This document shows positions 23,531 through 36,412 of a stretch of DNA of 64,000 bases, in pieces (the stretch's first letter is position 1; every line of letters starts with the position of its first letter). Source of the stretch: Hordeum vulgare subsp. vulgare. Its lineage: Eukaryota > Streptophyta > Magnoliopsida > Poales > Poaceae. The stretch is from contig NC_058519.1 of assembly GCF_904849725.1 (NCBI RefSeq), forward strand, positions 186,795,703 to 186,859,702. Direction: 5' to 3'. The notes under the pieces were generated by a model, which was given only the letters and a program-made list of their open reading frames with translations, did no database searches and was not told the DNA's origin. Both the position numbers and the translations under genes were made by a program.

Positions 23531-24901
23531 TTACATTGTGATGTATCGAACACCTATAGCATTATGGTGTTGATCATGTTTTGCTCGTGGAAGAGGTTTA
23601 GTCAACGAGTCTGCAATATTCAGATCCGTGTGTACATTACAAATATCTATCACTCCACTCTGGACATGGTCCTGGATGGAGTTGTAGCGGCGTTTGATGT
23701 GCTTCGTCTTCCGGTGAAACCTGGGCTCCTTGGCTATGGCAATGGCCCCAGTGTTATCACAGAAGAGTGTCATTGGACCCGACGCGCTTGGAACCACTCC
23801 AAGGTTGGTGATGAGCTCCTTCATCCAAATTCCTTCATGAGCTGCTTCTGAAGCAGCTATGTACTCCGCTTCACATGTAGATGCTGCCACGACTTCTTGC
23901 TTGCTGCTGCACCAGCTCACTGCCCCACCATTCAACACATATACGTATCCGGTCTGTGACTTAGAGTCATCCGGATCTGTGTCGAAGCTAGCGTCGACGT
24001 AACCCTTTACGACGAGCTGTTCGTCACCTCCATAAACGAGAAACATTTCCTTAGTCCTTTTCAGGTACTTAAGGATATTCTTGACCATTGTCCAATGTTC
24101 CATATCGGGATCACTTTGGTACCTCCCTACCAAACTTATGGCAAGGTTTATATCAGGTCTGGTACACAACATGGCATACATTAGAGAGCCCACCGCTGAA
24201 GCGTAGGGGACAGAACTCATCTTCTCTCTATCTGCTGCCGTGGTCGGCGACTGAGTCTTACTCAATCTCATACCTTGCAAAACTGGCAAGAACCCTTTCT
24301 TTGAGTTTTCCATGTTGAACTTCTTCAATATCTTGTCAAGGTATGTACTTTGCGAAATACCTATGAGACGTCTTGATCTATCTCTATAGATCTTGATGCC
24401 TAATATGTATGCAGCTTCTCCAAGGTCCTTCATTGAAAAACTTTTGTTCAAATAGGCCTTTATGCTCTCCAACATCTCTATATTATTCCCCATCAATAAT
24501 ATGTCATCCACATACAGTATGAGGAAAGCTACAGAGCTCCCACTCACTTTCTTGTACAGACAGGCTTCTCCGCAAACCTGTATGAACCCAAACGCTTTAA
24601 TCACCTCATTAAAGTGAATGCTCCAACTCAGAGATGCTTGCACCAGCCCATAGATGGAGCGATGGAGCTTGCACACTTTGTTAGCACCCTTAGAGTCGAC
24701 AAAACCTTCTGGTTGCATCATATACAACTCTTCCTTAAGGTTCCCGTTAAGGAACGCTGTTTTGACGTCCATTTGCCAAATTTCATAATCATAAAAGGCG
24801 GCAATTGCTAACATGATTCGGACTGATTTCAGCTTCGCTACGGAAGAGAAAGTCTCTTCGTAGTCAACTCCTTGAATTTGTCGAAAACCCTATGCGACAA
24901 G
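23531..24901 (-). pseudogene. Element E reverse transcriptase and RNase H
   Basis: A long open stretch from 24814 to 23531 encodes most of the Copia reverse transcriptase and RNase H. Landmarks are QMDVKTAFLNG with a catalytic aspartate, the YVDDILLMGN box (about 24515-24486), and RNase H motifs GYVDASFDTD, STCEAEYIAASEA and CDNTGAIAIA. All these catalytic residues look intact. Two stops just upstream (near 24904 and 24892; one is a CGA-to-TGA type change) separate it from the start of the domain. The frame ends at 23531 shortly before the polypurine tract, as expected for the end of the polyprotein. Confidence 0.93.
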
Positions 24902-26112
24902 TCAAGCTTTGTAAACGGTTACATTACCGTTTGCATCAGTCTTCTTCTTGAAGATCCATTTATTTTCTATGGCTCGCCGGTCATCGGGCAAGTCCACCAA
25001 AGTCCATACTTTGTTCTCATACATGGATCCTATCTCGGATTTCATAGCCTCAAGCCATTTGTTGGAATCCGGGCCCGCCATCGCTTCTTCATAGTTCGAA
25101 GGTTCACCGTTGTCTAACAACATGAGTTCCATCACAGGGTTGCCGTACCACTCTGGTGCGGAGCGTGCCCTTGTGGACCTTCGCGGTTCAGTAGTAACTT
25201 GATCTGAAGCTTCATGATCATCATCATTAACTTCCTCTTCAGTTGGTGTAGGCGCCACAGGAACAACTTCCCGCGCTGCGCTACTATCCTGTTCGAGAGG
25301 GGGTGTAATTACCTCATCAAGTTCTACCTTCCTCCCACTTACTTCTTTCGAGAGAAACTCTTTCTCTAGAAAGGATCCGTTCTTGGCAACAAAGGTCTTA
25401 CTTTCGGATCTAAGATAGAAGGTATACCCAATAGTTTCCCTAGGGTATCCTATGAATACGCATTTCTCCGCTTTGGGTTCGAGCTTTTTTGGTTGAAGTT
25501 TCTTCACATAAGCATCGCAGCCCCAAACTTTAAGAAACGACAACTTAGGTTTCTTACCAAACCATAGTTCATACGGTGTCGTTTCAACGGATTTAGACGG
25601 TGCCCTATTTAAAGTGAATGCTGCAGTTTCTAATGTTTATCCCCAAAATGATAGCGGTAGGTCGGTAAGAGACATCATAGATCGTACCATATCTAATAAA
25701 GTGCGATTACGACATTCGGACACTCCGTTGCGTTGCGGTGTGCCAGGCGGCGTCAGTTGTGAAACGATTCCACACTTCCTTAGGTGTGTGCCAAACTCGT
25801 GACTCAAATATTCTCCTCCACGATCAGATCGCAGACATTTAATTTTTCTGTCACATTGATTCTCAACCTCACTCTGAAATTCCTTGAACTTTTCAAACGT
25901 CTCAGATTTGTGCTTCATTAAGTATATATACCCATACCTACTCAAATCATCGGTGAGAGTGAGAACATAACGATAGCCACCGCGAGCTTCAACGTTCATT
26001 GGACCACACACATCAGTATGTATTATTTCCAATAAGTCGGTTGCTCTCTCCATTATACCTGAGAATGGAGTCTTAGTCATCTTTCCCATGAGGCACGGTT
26101 CACATGTGTCAA
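24902..26112 (-). pseudogene. Element E integrase
   Basis: The first part (26089-25637) is the catalytic core: HTDVCGP, RSDRGGEY and GVSE supply the D, D and E metal ligands, all present. A TAA stop near 25637 interrupts it inside the SFWG segment. The second part (25543-24902) holds the C-terminal region with FLKVWGCDAYVKKL and CVFIGYPRET, then a variable acidic linker, then the start of reverse transcriptase. Integrase would insert the cDNA into the genome with 5-bp staggered cuts, matching the observed TGCTC duplication. Confidence 0.92.
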
Positions 26113-26113
26113 A

Positions 26114-27514
26114 TTATTCAAAATCAAGAGACTCTAATAGTCCATCAGTATGGAGCTTCTTCATGCGCTTAACGCCGATATGACCAAGGCGGCAGTGCCA
26201 CAAGTATGTGGGACTATCATTATCAACTTTACATCTTTTGGTACTCACACTATGAATATGTGTAACATCACGATCGAGATTCATCAAGAATAAACCATTC
26301 ACCAGCGGAGCATGGCCATAAAACATATCACTCAAATAAATAGAACAACCATTATTCTCTGACTTAAATGAGTAGCCGTCTCGCATTAAGCAAGACCCTG
26401 ATACAATGTTCATGCTCAAAGCTGGTACTAAATAACAATTATTAAGGTTTAAGACTAATCCCGACGGTAAATGTAGAGGTAGCGTGCCGACAGCGATCAC
26501 ATCGACTTTGGAACGATTCCCCACGCGCATCGTCACCTCGTCCTTGGCCAGTCTCCGCATATTCCGCAGTACCTGCTTTGAGTTGCAAATGTGAGCAACA
26601 ACACCGGTATCAAATACCCAGGAGCTACTACGAGCGCCGGTAAGATACACATCAATAACATGTATATCACATATACCTTTAACGTTGCCGGCCTTCTTGT
26701 CCGCTAAGTATTTGGGGCAGTTCCGCTTCGAGTGACCTTTTCCCTTGCAATAGAAGCACTCGGTCTCAGGCTTGGGTCCATTCTTTTTGTTCTTCCCGGC
26801 ATCTGGCTTACCGGGCGCGGCAACAGCTTTGCCGTCTTTCTTGAAGTTCTTCTTACCCTTGCCTTTCTTGAAACTAGTGGTCTTGTTGACCATCAACACT
26901 TGATGCTCTTTCTTGATTTCTACTTCTGCAGACTTGAGCATCGAGTACAACTCGGGAATGGTCTTTTCCATACCTTGCATGTTGTAGTTAAGCACAAAGC
27001 CTTTGTATCTTGGTGGGAGAGACTGGAGGATTCTGTCAATTATAGCATCATCCGGAAGTTCGACTCCAAGTGAAGTCAGACGACCGTGTAACCTAGACAT
27101 TTTGAGTATGTGCTCAATGACAGAACTGTTCTCCTCCATCTTACAGCTAAAGAACTTGTCAGAGACTTCATATCTCTCGACACGGGCATGATCTTGAAAA
27201 ACTAGCTTCATCTCCTGGAACATCTCATATGCCCCGTGTTGCTCAAAACGCCTTTGGAGCCCCGTTTCTAAACTGTATAACATGCCACACCTAACCAGAG
27301 AGTAGTCATCACTCTGCGTTTGCCAGACATTCAGAATGTCCTGGGTTTCTGCGGGAGCGGGAGGGTCACCTAGCGGCGCATCAAGGACATAAGCCTTTTT
27401 AGCTGCTTCAACGATGAGCTTCAAGTTGCGAACCCAGTCCGCATAGTTGCTACCATCATCTTTCAGCTTGTTTTTCTCTAGGAATGCGTTGAAATTGAGG
27501 TTGACGTTGGCCAT
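26114..27514 (-). pseudogene. Element E Gag, zinc knuckle, protease and integrase N-terminus
   Basis: ATG at 27514 opens 466 codons. Residues 1-230 are Copia Gag (UBN2-type) with a basic linker, then a CCHC zinc knuckle (CFYCKGKGHSKRNC, residues about 253-266), then the protease active site FDTG (about 300-303), then the GAG-pre-integrase zinc segment with WHCRLGHIG near the end. The frame ends in a TAA near 26112 in the middle of a conserved segment that continues unchanged on the far side, so this is a single nonsense mutation. The rest of the Gag looks intact. Confidence 0.93.
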
Positions 27515-28754
27515 CTACAATATTTATAAAGACAACTTTTAGACTAAGTTCATGACAATTAAGTTCATTTAATCAAATTAAGTATGAACTCCCACTTAAA
27601 TCGACATCCCTCTAGTCATCTAAGTGATACATGATCCATGTTGACTAACCCGTGTTCGATCATCACGTGAGACGGACTAGTCACCATGGTGAGCAACTTC
27701 ATGCTGATCGTATTCAACCATACGACTCACGTTCGACCTTTCGGTCTCTTGTATTCGAGGTCATGTCTGTACATGCTAAGCTCATCGAGTCAACCTAGGT
27801 GTTTCGCGTGTGTAAATCTGGCTTACACCCGTTGTATGCGAACATTAGAATCTATCACACCCGATCATCACGTGGTGCTTCAAGACAACGAACCTTCGCA
27901 ACGGTGCACACTTAGGGGAATACGTTCTCGAAATTTTTAAGAGGGATCATCTTATTATGCTACCGTCGTTCTAAGCAATAAGATGTAAAACATGATAAAC
28001 ATCACAATGCAATCATATAGTGACATGATATGGCCATTATCATCTTCGCCCTTTCGATCTCCATCTTCGGGCATCGCATGATCATCATCGTCACCGGCGT
28101 GACACCATGATCTCCATCATCGTGTCTCCGTGAAGTCGTCACGCCAACTACTACTATCACTACTACTATAGCTAACCGTTAGCAATGAAGTAAAAGTAGT
28201 AAGCACATGGCGTTGCATCTCATACAATAAATTAAGACAACTCCTATGGCTCCTGCCAGTTGTCATACTCATCGACATGCAAGTCATGAAACCTATTACA
28301 ATAACATGATCATCTCATACATCATACATGCAACATCACAACTTTGGCCATATCACATCACATGTCAAACCCTGCAAAAACAAGTTAGACGTCCTCTAAT
28401 TGTTGTTGCAAGTTTTACGTGGCTGATTTGGGTTTCTAGCAAGAACGTCTTCTTACCTACATGACAGCCACAACGATGATATGCCAAAGCTATTTACCCT
28501 TCATAAGGACCCTTTTCATCAAATCCAATCCGACTAGAGTAGGAGAGACAAAAACCCGCTAGCCACCTTTATGCACGGTGTGCATGTCTGTCGGTGGAAC
28601 CAGTGTCACGTAAGCGTACGTGTAAAGTCGGTCCGGGCCGCTTCATCCCACAATACCGCCGGAAAAGAATAAGACTAGTAGCGGCAAGCAAATTGACAAA
28701 TCATCGCCCACAACTTTTGTGTTCTACTCGTGCATAGAATCTACGCATAGAAAA
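27515..28754 (-). other. Untranslated leader of element E
   Basis: About 1.24 kb between the primer site and the Gag start with no ORF of note. It aligns in many blocks with the leader of element J (50023-51060 and 55070-55273), for instance around GATCATCACGTG. Confidence 0.7.
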
Positions 28755-28770
28755 CCTGGCTCGGATGCCA
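28755..28770 (-). other. Primer-binding site of element E (tRNA-iMet like)
   Basis: TGGCATCCGAGCCAGG on the minus strand differs from the initiator-Met complement TGGTATCAGAGCCAGG at two positions. It lies 1 bp inside the 5' LTR. Confidence 0.8.
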
Positions 28771-28771
28771 C

Positions 28772-30544
28772 TGTTGGGTAACGTAGCATAAATTCAAAAA
28801 TTTCCTATGTATATTCAGATCTTCCTATGGAGAGACCAGCAACGAGAGAGGGGTAAGAGCATCTTCGTACCTTTTAAGATTGCTAAGCGGAAGCGTTACT
28901 AGAACGCGGTTGATGGAGTCGTACTCGCAGTGATTCGGATCGGGGTGTGATTCCGATCTAGTGCCGAACTACGGCACCTCCGCGTTCAACACACATGCAG
29001 CCCGGTGATGTCTCCTGCACCTTGATCCAGCAAGGAGGAGAGAGAGGTTGGGGAAGAACTCCAGCAGCACAACGGCGTGGTGTCGATGGAGAGACGAGGT
29101 CTCCCGACAGGGCTTCGCCAAGCACCGGCAAAGAGGAGGAGGAAGAAGGGCAGGGCTGCGCCGAGAGAGAGAAAACCGTGTGCAAAACAGCCCCGAAACC
29201 TCAACTATATATAGGGGGAGGGGGAGGGGCGCAGACCTTAGGGTTCCCACCCCCAAGGGGTGCGGCAGCCCTAATCTACGCCAGGAGGTGGCAGCCAGGA
29301 GGGGAGGAGGGGTGTGGCGCACCCCTGGTGGGCCTTAGGCCCACCTGGCTTAGGGTTTCCCCCCCCCCCCCCCTTCCCTCTCCCCTGCGCATTGGGCTGA
29401 GTGGGGAGGCGCACCAGCCCACCTAGGGGCTGGTTCCCTTCCCCACTTGTCCCACCTTACCTCCCGGGGTCGTTTCCCCCCTTCGATGGACCACCGGGGC
29501 CACCTCCGGTGGTCCCGGTACGTTACCGGTGATGCCCGAAACACTTCCGGTGTCCGAAACCATCCGTCTTATATATCAATCTTTACCTCCGGACCATTCC
29601 GGAGCTCCTTGTGATGTCTGGGATCTCATCTGGGACTCTGAACAACTTTCGGTAACCTCGTATAACAATTCCCTATAACCCTAGCATCACCGAACCTTAA
29701 GTGTGTAGACCCTACGGGTTCGGGAGACAGGCAGACATGACCGAGACACCTCTCCGACCAATAACCATCAGCGGGGTCTGGATACCCATGGTGGCTCCCA
29801 CTTGCTCCACGATGATCTCATCGGATGAACCACGATGTCAAGGATTCAATCAATCCCGTATACGATTCCCTTTGTCTGTCGGTATAGAACTTGCCCGAGA
29901 TTCGATCGTCGGTATACCTATACCTTGTTCAATCTCGTTACCGGTAAGTTCTTTACTCGTTTCGTAGCACGTCATCGTGTGACTAACTCCTTAGTCACAT
30001 TGAGCTCATGATGATGTTCTACCGAGTGGGCCCAGAGATACCTCTCTGTCACACGGAGTGACAAATCCCGATCTCGATTCGTACCAACCCAACAGACACT
30101 TTCAGAGATACCCGTGGTGCACCTTTATAGTCACCCAGTTACGTTGTGACGTTTGATACACCCAAAGCACTCCTACGGTATCCGGGATTTGCACAATCTC
30201 ACGGTCGAAGGAAAAGATACTTGACATTAGAAAAGCTTTAGCATACGAACAATACGATCTAGTGCTATGCTTAGGATTGGGTCTTGTCCATCACATCATT
30301 CTCCCAATGATGTGATCCCGTTATCAATGACATCTAATGCCCATGATCAGGAAACCATGATCATCTATTGACTAACGAGCTAGCCAACTAGAGGCTTGCT
30401 AGGGACACATTGTGATCTATTTATTCACACATGTATTACTGTTTCCTGTTAATACAATTATAGCATGAACAATAGACGATTATCATGAACAAGGAAATAT
30501 GATAATAACCATTTTATTATTGCCACTAAGGCATATTTCCAACA
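28772..30544 (-). repeat. 5' LTR of element E
   Basis: Begins TGTTGGAAATATGCC at 30544 and ends ACCCAACA at 28772 on the minus strand; 1773 bp. It closely matches 21710-23498 with scattered substitutions and small indels. Confidence 0.93.
29205..29214 (-). promoter_or_regulatory. TATA box of element E 5' LTR
   Basis: CTATATATAG is followed on the minus strand by the GC-rich transcribed part of the LTR, the normal promoter position in this family. Confidence 0.6.
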
Positions 30545-30549
30545 TGCTC

Positions 30550-31108
30550 CCCATACTCACTATGGGTGAGCCACTCTTCAGCACATCTTCACAAGTCCAT
30601 TGCCACCACAATCGACGGCAAGCTTCAAGCATGATTTCTTCGTGATGCTCCACTTGAACTTGCAGACCGCAATCTTGATGACGATAACCACTGGATGTCA
30701 TCCTTCATAGGTTGAATGAGATCTTACTCTTGACGCAAACCCATGGAAATACACCTAACCCCACACAGAACTCTCACGAAGACCATGGGTTAGTACACAA
30801 AAGCGTTATGGACAATGCTTACCATACCATGGGATCACTTGATCCCTCTCAGTACATCTTGTACACTTTGTGTGTTCATCATCTTGATTTACTCTTTGCT
30901 TAGTCTTGATCAACCTTGTGTCTTTATGACCAATGTTTGGATAATACTTTGAATACCACCTTGGTCATCATATAAACTACTTGAAACCAGTAGATAGACT
31001 TCAAGAAGTGCATATGGACAAATCCTTCGAATATAACATAAGGCAACCATTAGTCCATAGGATTGTCATCAATTACCAAAACCACATACGAAGAAATATG
31101 CTCTAACA
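30550..31108 (-). repeat. LTR H, upstream part
   Basis: On the minus strand it begins TGTTAGAGCATATTTCTTC at 31108. No gene is present. It continues at 21709 on the other side of element E. The 5 bp outside its start are GACTT; a matching copy is not seen at the other end. Confidence 0.7.
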
Positions 31109-32230
31109 GACTTCCGGTGTGGTTAAGTCGCAGCACCGGTATCCTTTCTATTCACGTCGGTACCCAAGGACGATGCAATGCGTCAAACGGGGAGAGAGTT
31201 TTTGGGGAGCCGTGGCCGAGGTGTTGGCTAGGCATCCGAATGTTTGAAGGTGGTCATATGTGCGATGTGCGCCATAAAGGAGAAAGTATGGGGTAAAGTG
31301 GTGGATAGCACGTGAGGAATGAATGTTGAGGAGGGTGGTGGCAGTGTGTAATGCTACAAACCAAATGGGGGGGCATAGCGGCGTGCAAGAGCAAGGTATG
31401 AACTACATCATTGGTGGTATGTAGGTGTCATTCGGCTTTGCCATTTTGTGGAGAGGTGTGGGGGCATGTGAGATGGAAAGAGACATGGTAGTGAGAGGAG
31501 ATGTAGTCACGTAATGAGGTAGTGACGAACTCTCCACCATTGTCACATTGCACACACCGAATGAGCACGCCGAATAGCATGAGAATAAATTTAAAGAAGC
31601 GAAGTAAAACATCACACATTTCAGATTTTGCATGCAACGGAAAAGTCCAACTAAAATGGGTGTAATCATTGATAATAGCAAGACAATATTTTTAGCCGGG
31701 GTAGCTCACAACTCGAGAGGCCATACATCACAAGGGATTAACTGGAAGGGGATAGTAGTGTATGAGCTGGAGGTGGCAAAGGATAGGCGTGTATGCTTGA
31801 CCATTTGACACGCATTACACGAATGGGAAGGACGGACATGATTATTACGTGTGATGTGAAAATTTAAAGAAAAGCAGGAAAATGTAGAAGAACTGGGATG
31901 CTCAAGCCGCCGATGCCAGAGATCTAGGTGAAGACGACGAATGCTTGTGTGGTGGTGGCTGCATTATTTTCATAGAAGGGGTCCAAATCACCATCCGTGT
32001 TTACCCTCAGGAGCACCGGCTTGGTGGCTAGGTCCTTCATGGAAATTCCAAGGGGGTCAAATTCCACCGTACATGAATTGTCACGAGTAAATTTACACAG
32101 GAGATGAGATTCTTGACAATATTAGGAGACAAAAGAATATGACGAAGATAAAAGGATTTAGGATGTAGATCAGCAGTACCAAATGCATGCACATGGAGCC
32201 GAGAGCCATTACCAATAATTATAAGACCAA
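31109..32230 (-). pseudogene. Element G (Copia) protease and integrase fragment
   Basis: Minus-strand reading from 32230 gives the region after the protease (IGNGSRLHVHAFGTADLHP, NIVKNLIS), then the zinc-binding start of integrase, and the catalytic core with QCDNGGEFV, SSHYHVSF and CPHTSPQNGKAER-like residues (31560-31428). The end (31190-31115) has the PCVFIGYP-like C-terminal segment. The core D in CDNGGE and the E in NGKAE are still readable. Several frameshifts and stops are present. It is the upstream part of the element continued at 20982 and 18583, and it is cut at 32230 by the Helitron-like sequence. Confidence 0.75.
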
Positions 32231-32285
32231 TCTTTATCTTTATCTTTATCTTTACCTCTGTATCTCTATTTTTATCTTTACCTAC
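32231..32285. repeat. TTTATC/TTTACC microsatellite at the Helitron-like 5' end
   Basis: Repeated CTTTAT and CTTTAC hexamers with interruptions. The same motif opens the second Helitron-like sequence at 61324. Confidence 0.8.
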
Positions 32286-32379
32286 TATTAAAGGACGATT
32301 TGCTTCTGCCCGTACGTCATTAGCGTTTTTGCAAACAAACCATGTTGTCTTGGGTATTCAACCCGCACTCCTGATTTAA

Positions 32380-33450
32380 GTGAAGAAGAAAAATGTTTCA
32401 GATTTATTTAAAAAAAACACCCCCGACTCACCTTATCCACCCCGTCCTCCACCGCGGGATCCCCTCTCTGGCAATCCGCCATGCTGCCGCTTGCCGTCGG
32501 CGTCCACACCGCAGGAACAAAGGAATGGAAGGCATCGTTGCGCCTCTTGCCGCCGGCGTCCCGCCGAATCCGCCAAGCAAATGGCGAGGTGGCACATACG
32601 GCCTCCTCCATCCCACGCAGCCCTCTCTAGCGAGGTGACCCCAGGAATGGGGCGAAGAAGGCGGCCGGACCGCCGTGAGGCGAGCTCGGGAATTTGGCAC
32701 TGCCGTGCTTGCGTGTGAGAAGGGCGCCGGGCCTCGTCGATGTTGCAATGGGGGCACAACTGAGGTTGGTACGATATCAGTCAACGCCGGCCACAAGCAC
32801 ACTCCTCCGCATACAGTCCTCTCCCGCCTCCATAGACGTAACCTTCTCCACCTCTCCAACAGCTCCCGTTTCTGATTTGGATATATAATAAAGGAGAGGT
32901 GCCACCATAGTCATCGTCTACAACAATTTTCATCTGTGCACCCCCACCTGATCGAGGAGGAGGTTGTTCCATGCGAGATCCAGTGAGGAAGGGTGATATG
33001 CAGCAAGAAAGCACTCCCCCAACCAGGCCGACCTCTATCCCACAAGATCCGACGAGGAAGCGCTGGCCAACAGTCTCCGCCAGGGAAGTTGTACCTTTAC
33101 CGACCAAGAAGAGGTCGGCCATGGCATGGTCTATCCTCCCCTGCCCTAACAAGGAGGAGGCTCTTTCTTGTGAGATCCAAAGCACTCCCCCTACTTCCAT
33201 TCCCACAAAATTTGGAGAGGAAGTGCTAGCCTCCAGCCTCCAGCAAGGAAGTTGCTACCTTCCATGGAAAAAAATTACAATTCCTTCGCGTCCTCCTTGC
33301 ATCCTCGCCTTCCTATCGCTAAATACCGACCAAGCCTTTCACTAAACCCAATCCCATGGTACTATTGCATCTTGGTTTTTGAATGCTATTACATCATGAA
33401 AAGTAGGGGAACTAACTATTGGTTCAAAATAATTGGGGGCATAGATATGT
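32380..33450. other. GC-rich segment, possible captured gene pieces
   Basis: A GC-rich block (about 32430-33280) lies in otherwise AT-rich sequence and holds several overlapping ORFs on both strands of up to 143 codons. None shows a family motif that I recognise. Helitrons of grasses often carry gene fragments, which would explain the composition. A diverged direct duplication is included: the phrase from AGCACTCCCCC to GGAAGTTG at about 33010-33092 is repeated at about 33180-33253. Confidence 0.35.
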
Positions 33451-33483
33451 GAGAGATTGCGGGGTTCCGCTGTGGAATGTTAT

Positions 33484-33844
33484 GGCCCTGTTTGGATCCA
33501 TAGGTTAGAGTTAGAGTTGGTTAGATTGGACTGAACTAACCCTAAAACTTCCAAACAGGAAGTTTAGAATTGGTTAGATGCATCTAACCTACCCAAAAGA
33601 ACTAACCCACCCAAGTGGTACTTACCGCGGTTAGAGTTAGGTGGGGCCCAGAAAAAGTTACTCTTCCCTCTACCTCCACCACACCAAATCCTGGTTAAAG
33701 GAGCCAAATGATTGGAAAAGGTGCATTTATTGGTGATCTAACTCTGTCATCCAAACACCTCTTTGGTTAGAGTTAGTTCAGGGCCAGTCCAGGGTTAGAA
33801 TCTAACTCGAACCTCTAACCGAGTTAGACTATCCAAACAAGGCC
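33484..33844. mobile_element. MITE, Tourist/Harbinger-like
   Basis: Terminal inverted repeats GGCCCTGTTTGGAT and ATCCAAACAAGGCC (one mismatch) bound a 361-bp element, with TAT on both sides (33481-33483 and 33845-33847) as a likely 3-bp target duplication. The interior is rich in GTTAGAGTTAG and its inverse, so the element can fold on itself. It has no coding capacity. Confidence 0.75.
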
Positions 33845-33847
33845 TAT

Positions 33848-34389
33848 ATAGAGAGATGGAGGGGTTCGGTTGCGGATTTTTATAGTATCATGTTGTTGTG
33901 TGTTCCATTCTTTATTCCTTGCTCTGCTTGGGGCAATTTTCGTGTACATGGAGCTATGATTTAGATCAATTATATACTTGTGTGGGATGTTCTTTCATGC
34001 TTTTGGTGCTCCTCCCGAAGAGAAGTTATTTTTAGCCAATTTTACTAATTCTTGCTATTGATGTTGATTGCATTTATTTTTGCTAAAATATACAGATTGT
34101 CGTAATTGTATGAGAGATTAATACCATTTTCCCTTGCGTGCTAGATTTAAATGGATGGGTGATGCTTGGTGTATTATTTTGTGTAAATCTAAACAAACAT
34201 GGAGGACGAGTAGGCTCCAGTTCATTGTAACTCCATTAACGGAGTTCAACCACTCTGAAAAAGGTCATGCTCTATAGTAAGTTCATTTATGGTTGTTTGT
34301 GTTTCTATTGATGTATTTGAAATGTCTATTCATTGCATATTCAGTTGCTCGAAACAGGGGTGGCATTTGTGCCATGTTAATCAACTAGG
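33848..34389. other. AT-rich sequence, no gene seen
   Basis: Between the MITE and element J. No repeat end, motif or convincing ORF is visible; it is taken as part of the Helitron-like unit. Confidence 0.4.
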
Positions 34390-34394
34390 GAAAG

Positions 34395-36205
34395 TGTTGG
34401 GGAACGTTGCATGGGAAACAAAAAAAAATTCGTATGCACAGGAAGACCTATCATGGTGATGTTCATCTAAGAGAGGAGATTGGATCCACATACCCTTGTA
34501 GATCTCTTAGTGGGAAGTGTTAAGAAACGCGGTTGATGTAGTGGTATAGCTTCGTGATTCAAATCACCGTCGTCCCACGATTCGTTCCGATCTACCGCCA
34601 AACAGACGACACCTCCGCGTTCAGCACACGTACAGCTCGATGACAATCTCGGCCTTCTTGATCCAGAAAGAGAGATGGAGAAGTAGATGAGTTCTCCATG
34701 AGCGTGATGGCGCTCTAGTGGTGGTGATGATCTACTCCTATAGGGCTCCACACGAGTTCCGCAGAAATCCGATCTAGAGGAAGAACTACGTGGTATCGGC
34801 TTTTGTAGCACGTGGCAAAGTTGTGACTCAAAAAGCCCTAAACCACCAATATATATAGGAGGAGGGGAGGGGCTAGCCTTGGGCCTCAAGGGAGCCCCAA
34901 GGGCGCGGGCCGAAGGGAGGAGGCTGACTCCCACCCCGATTCGGTTTGGGGGAAGGAGTCCACTCCTTCCTTCCCACCTCCCTCTTTCCTTTTTTTCCTT
35001 TCCTTTGGTGTTTTTCCACTTGTGGCGCCATGGTCCTATTGGGCTGGCCTCACCAGCCCACTAAGGGCTGGTGTGCCACCCTAGGGTCATTGGGCTCACT
35101 CCCGGATGGGTGGGCCCCTCCCGGTGAATACCCGGAACCCATTCATCACTCCCGGTACACTTCGGTAATGCCCGAAACTTTCCGGTGACCAAATGAAACC
35201 ATCCTATATGTCAATCTTAGTTTCCGGACCATTCCAGAAAACCTCGTGACGTTCGTGATCTCATCCGGGACTCCGAACAACCTTCGGTAACCACACACAT
35301 AACTCAACTATACTAAAACATCATCGAACCTTAAGCGTGGAGACCCTGCGGGTTCGAGAACTATGTAGACATGACCCGAGACACTCCTCGGTCAATATCC
35401 AACAACGAGACCTGGATGTCCATATTGGATCCTACATATTCTATGAAGATCTTATTAGTCAAACCTCTATGCCAAGGATTCATATAATCCCATATGTCCC
35501 TTTGTCCTTCGGTATGTTACTTGCCCGAGATTCGATCGTTGGTATCCGTATACCTATTTCAATCTCGTTACCAGCAAGTCTCTTTACTCGTTCCGTAATG
35601 CAAGATCCCGTGACTCACACTTGATTTACATTGCTTGCAAGGCTTGTGTGCGATGTTGTATTACCGAGTTGGCCCCGAGATACCTCTCTGTCACACGGAA
35701 TGACAAATCCCAGTCCTGATCCATGCTAACTCAATGGACACCTTCGGAGATACCTGTAGAGCACCTTTATAGTCACCAAGTTACATTGTGACGTTTGATA
35801 CACATACGGTATTCCTCCGGTGTTAGTGAGTTACATGATGTCAGTGAGTTACATGATCTCATGGTCATAGGAATGAATACTTGACACGCAGAAAACAATA
35901 GCAATAAAATGCCACGATCATATGCTACGTTCATTGTTTGGGTCTAGTCCATCACATGATTCTCCTAATGATGTGATCCAGTTATCAAGTGACAACACTT
36001 CCATATGGTCAGAAAACCTTAACCATCCTTGATCAACTGGCTAGCCAACTAGAGGCTTGCTAGGGACATTGTTTTGTCTATGTATCCACACATGTATCTA
36101 TGTTTTCATTCGATACAATTATAGCATGGATAATAAACGATTATCTTGAAACAAGAAATATAATAATAACTATTTTATCATTGCCTCTAGGGCATATTTC
36201 CAACA
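34395..36205 (-). repeat. 3' LTR of element J
   Basis: Begins TGTTGGAAATATGCC at 36205 and ends TTCCCCAACA at 34395 on the minus strand. It contains a short private duplication of TCAGTGAGTTACATGAT near 35822-35860 that the other LTR lacks. Confidence 0.94.
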
Positions 36206-36217
36206 GTCTCCCACTTG
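36206..36217 (-). other. Polypurine tract of element J
   Basis: CAAGTGGGAGAC directly precedes the 3' LTR, identical to that of element E. Confidence 0.8.
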
Positions 36218-36412
36218 CACTAGAGTCAATAATCTAGTCCTCACATCGCTATGGGATTTAGATTTTTGAATCTAACACCCATACAGTTCCGGTGTTGATC
36301 ATGCTTCGCTCGTGGAAGAGGTTTAGTCAGCGGATCTGCTACATTCATATCGGTGTGCCCTTTGCAAATATTTACGTCCTCTCCTTCGACGTAGTCGTGG
36401 ATGAGGTTGAAG

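Larger units (their letters stand above)
21710..30544 (-). mobile_element. Element E: full-length Copia retrotransposon (BARE1/WIS/Angela type)
   Basis: Both LTRs, a tRNA-iMet-like primer site, a polypurine tract, the complete gag-pol order (Gag, protease, integrase, reverse transcriptase, RNase H) and the target duplication TGCTC (21705-21709, 30545-30549) are present. The coding region is split by four nonsense codons and is therefore inactive. It is inserted in LTR H. Confidence 0.95.

Noticed and set aside
34467..35624. ORFs of up to 155 codons in the 34.4-35.6 kb region
   Set aside because: Inside the 3' LTR of element J; equivalent frames appear in the 5' LTR and in solo LTR F with different breaks.
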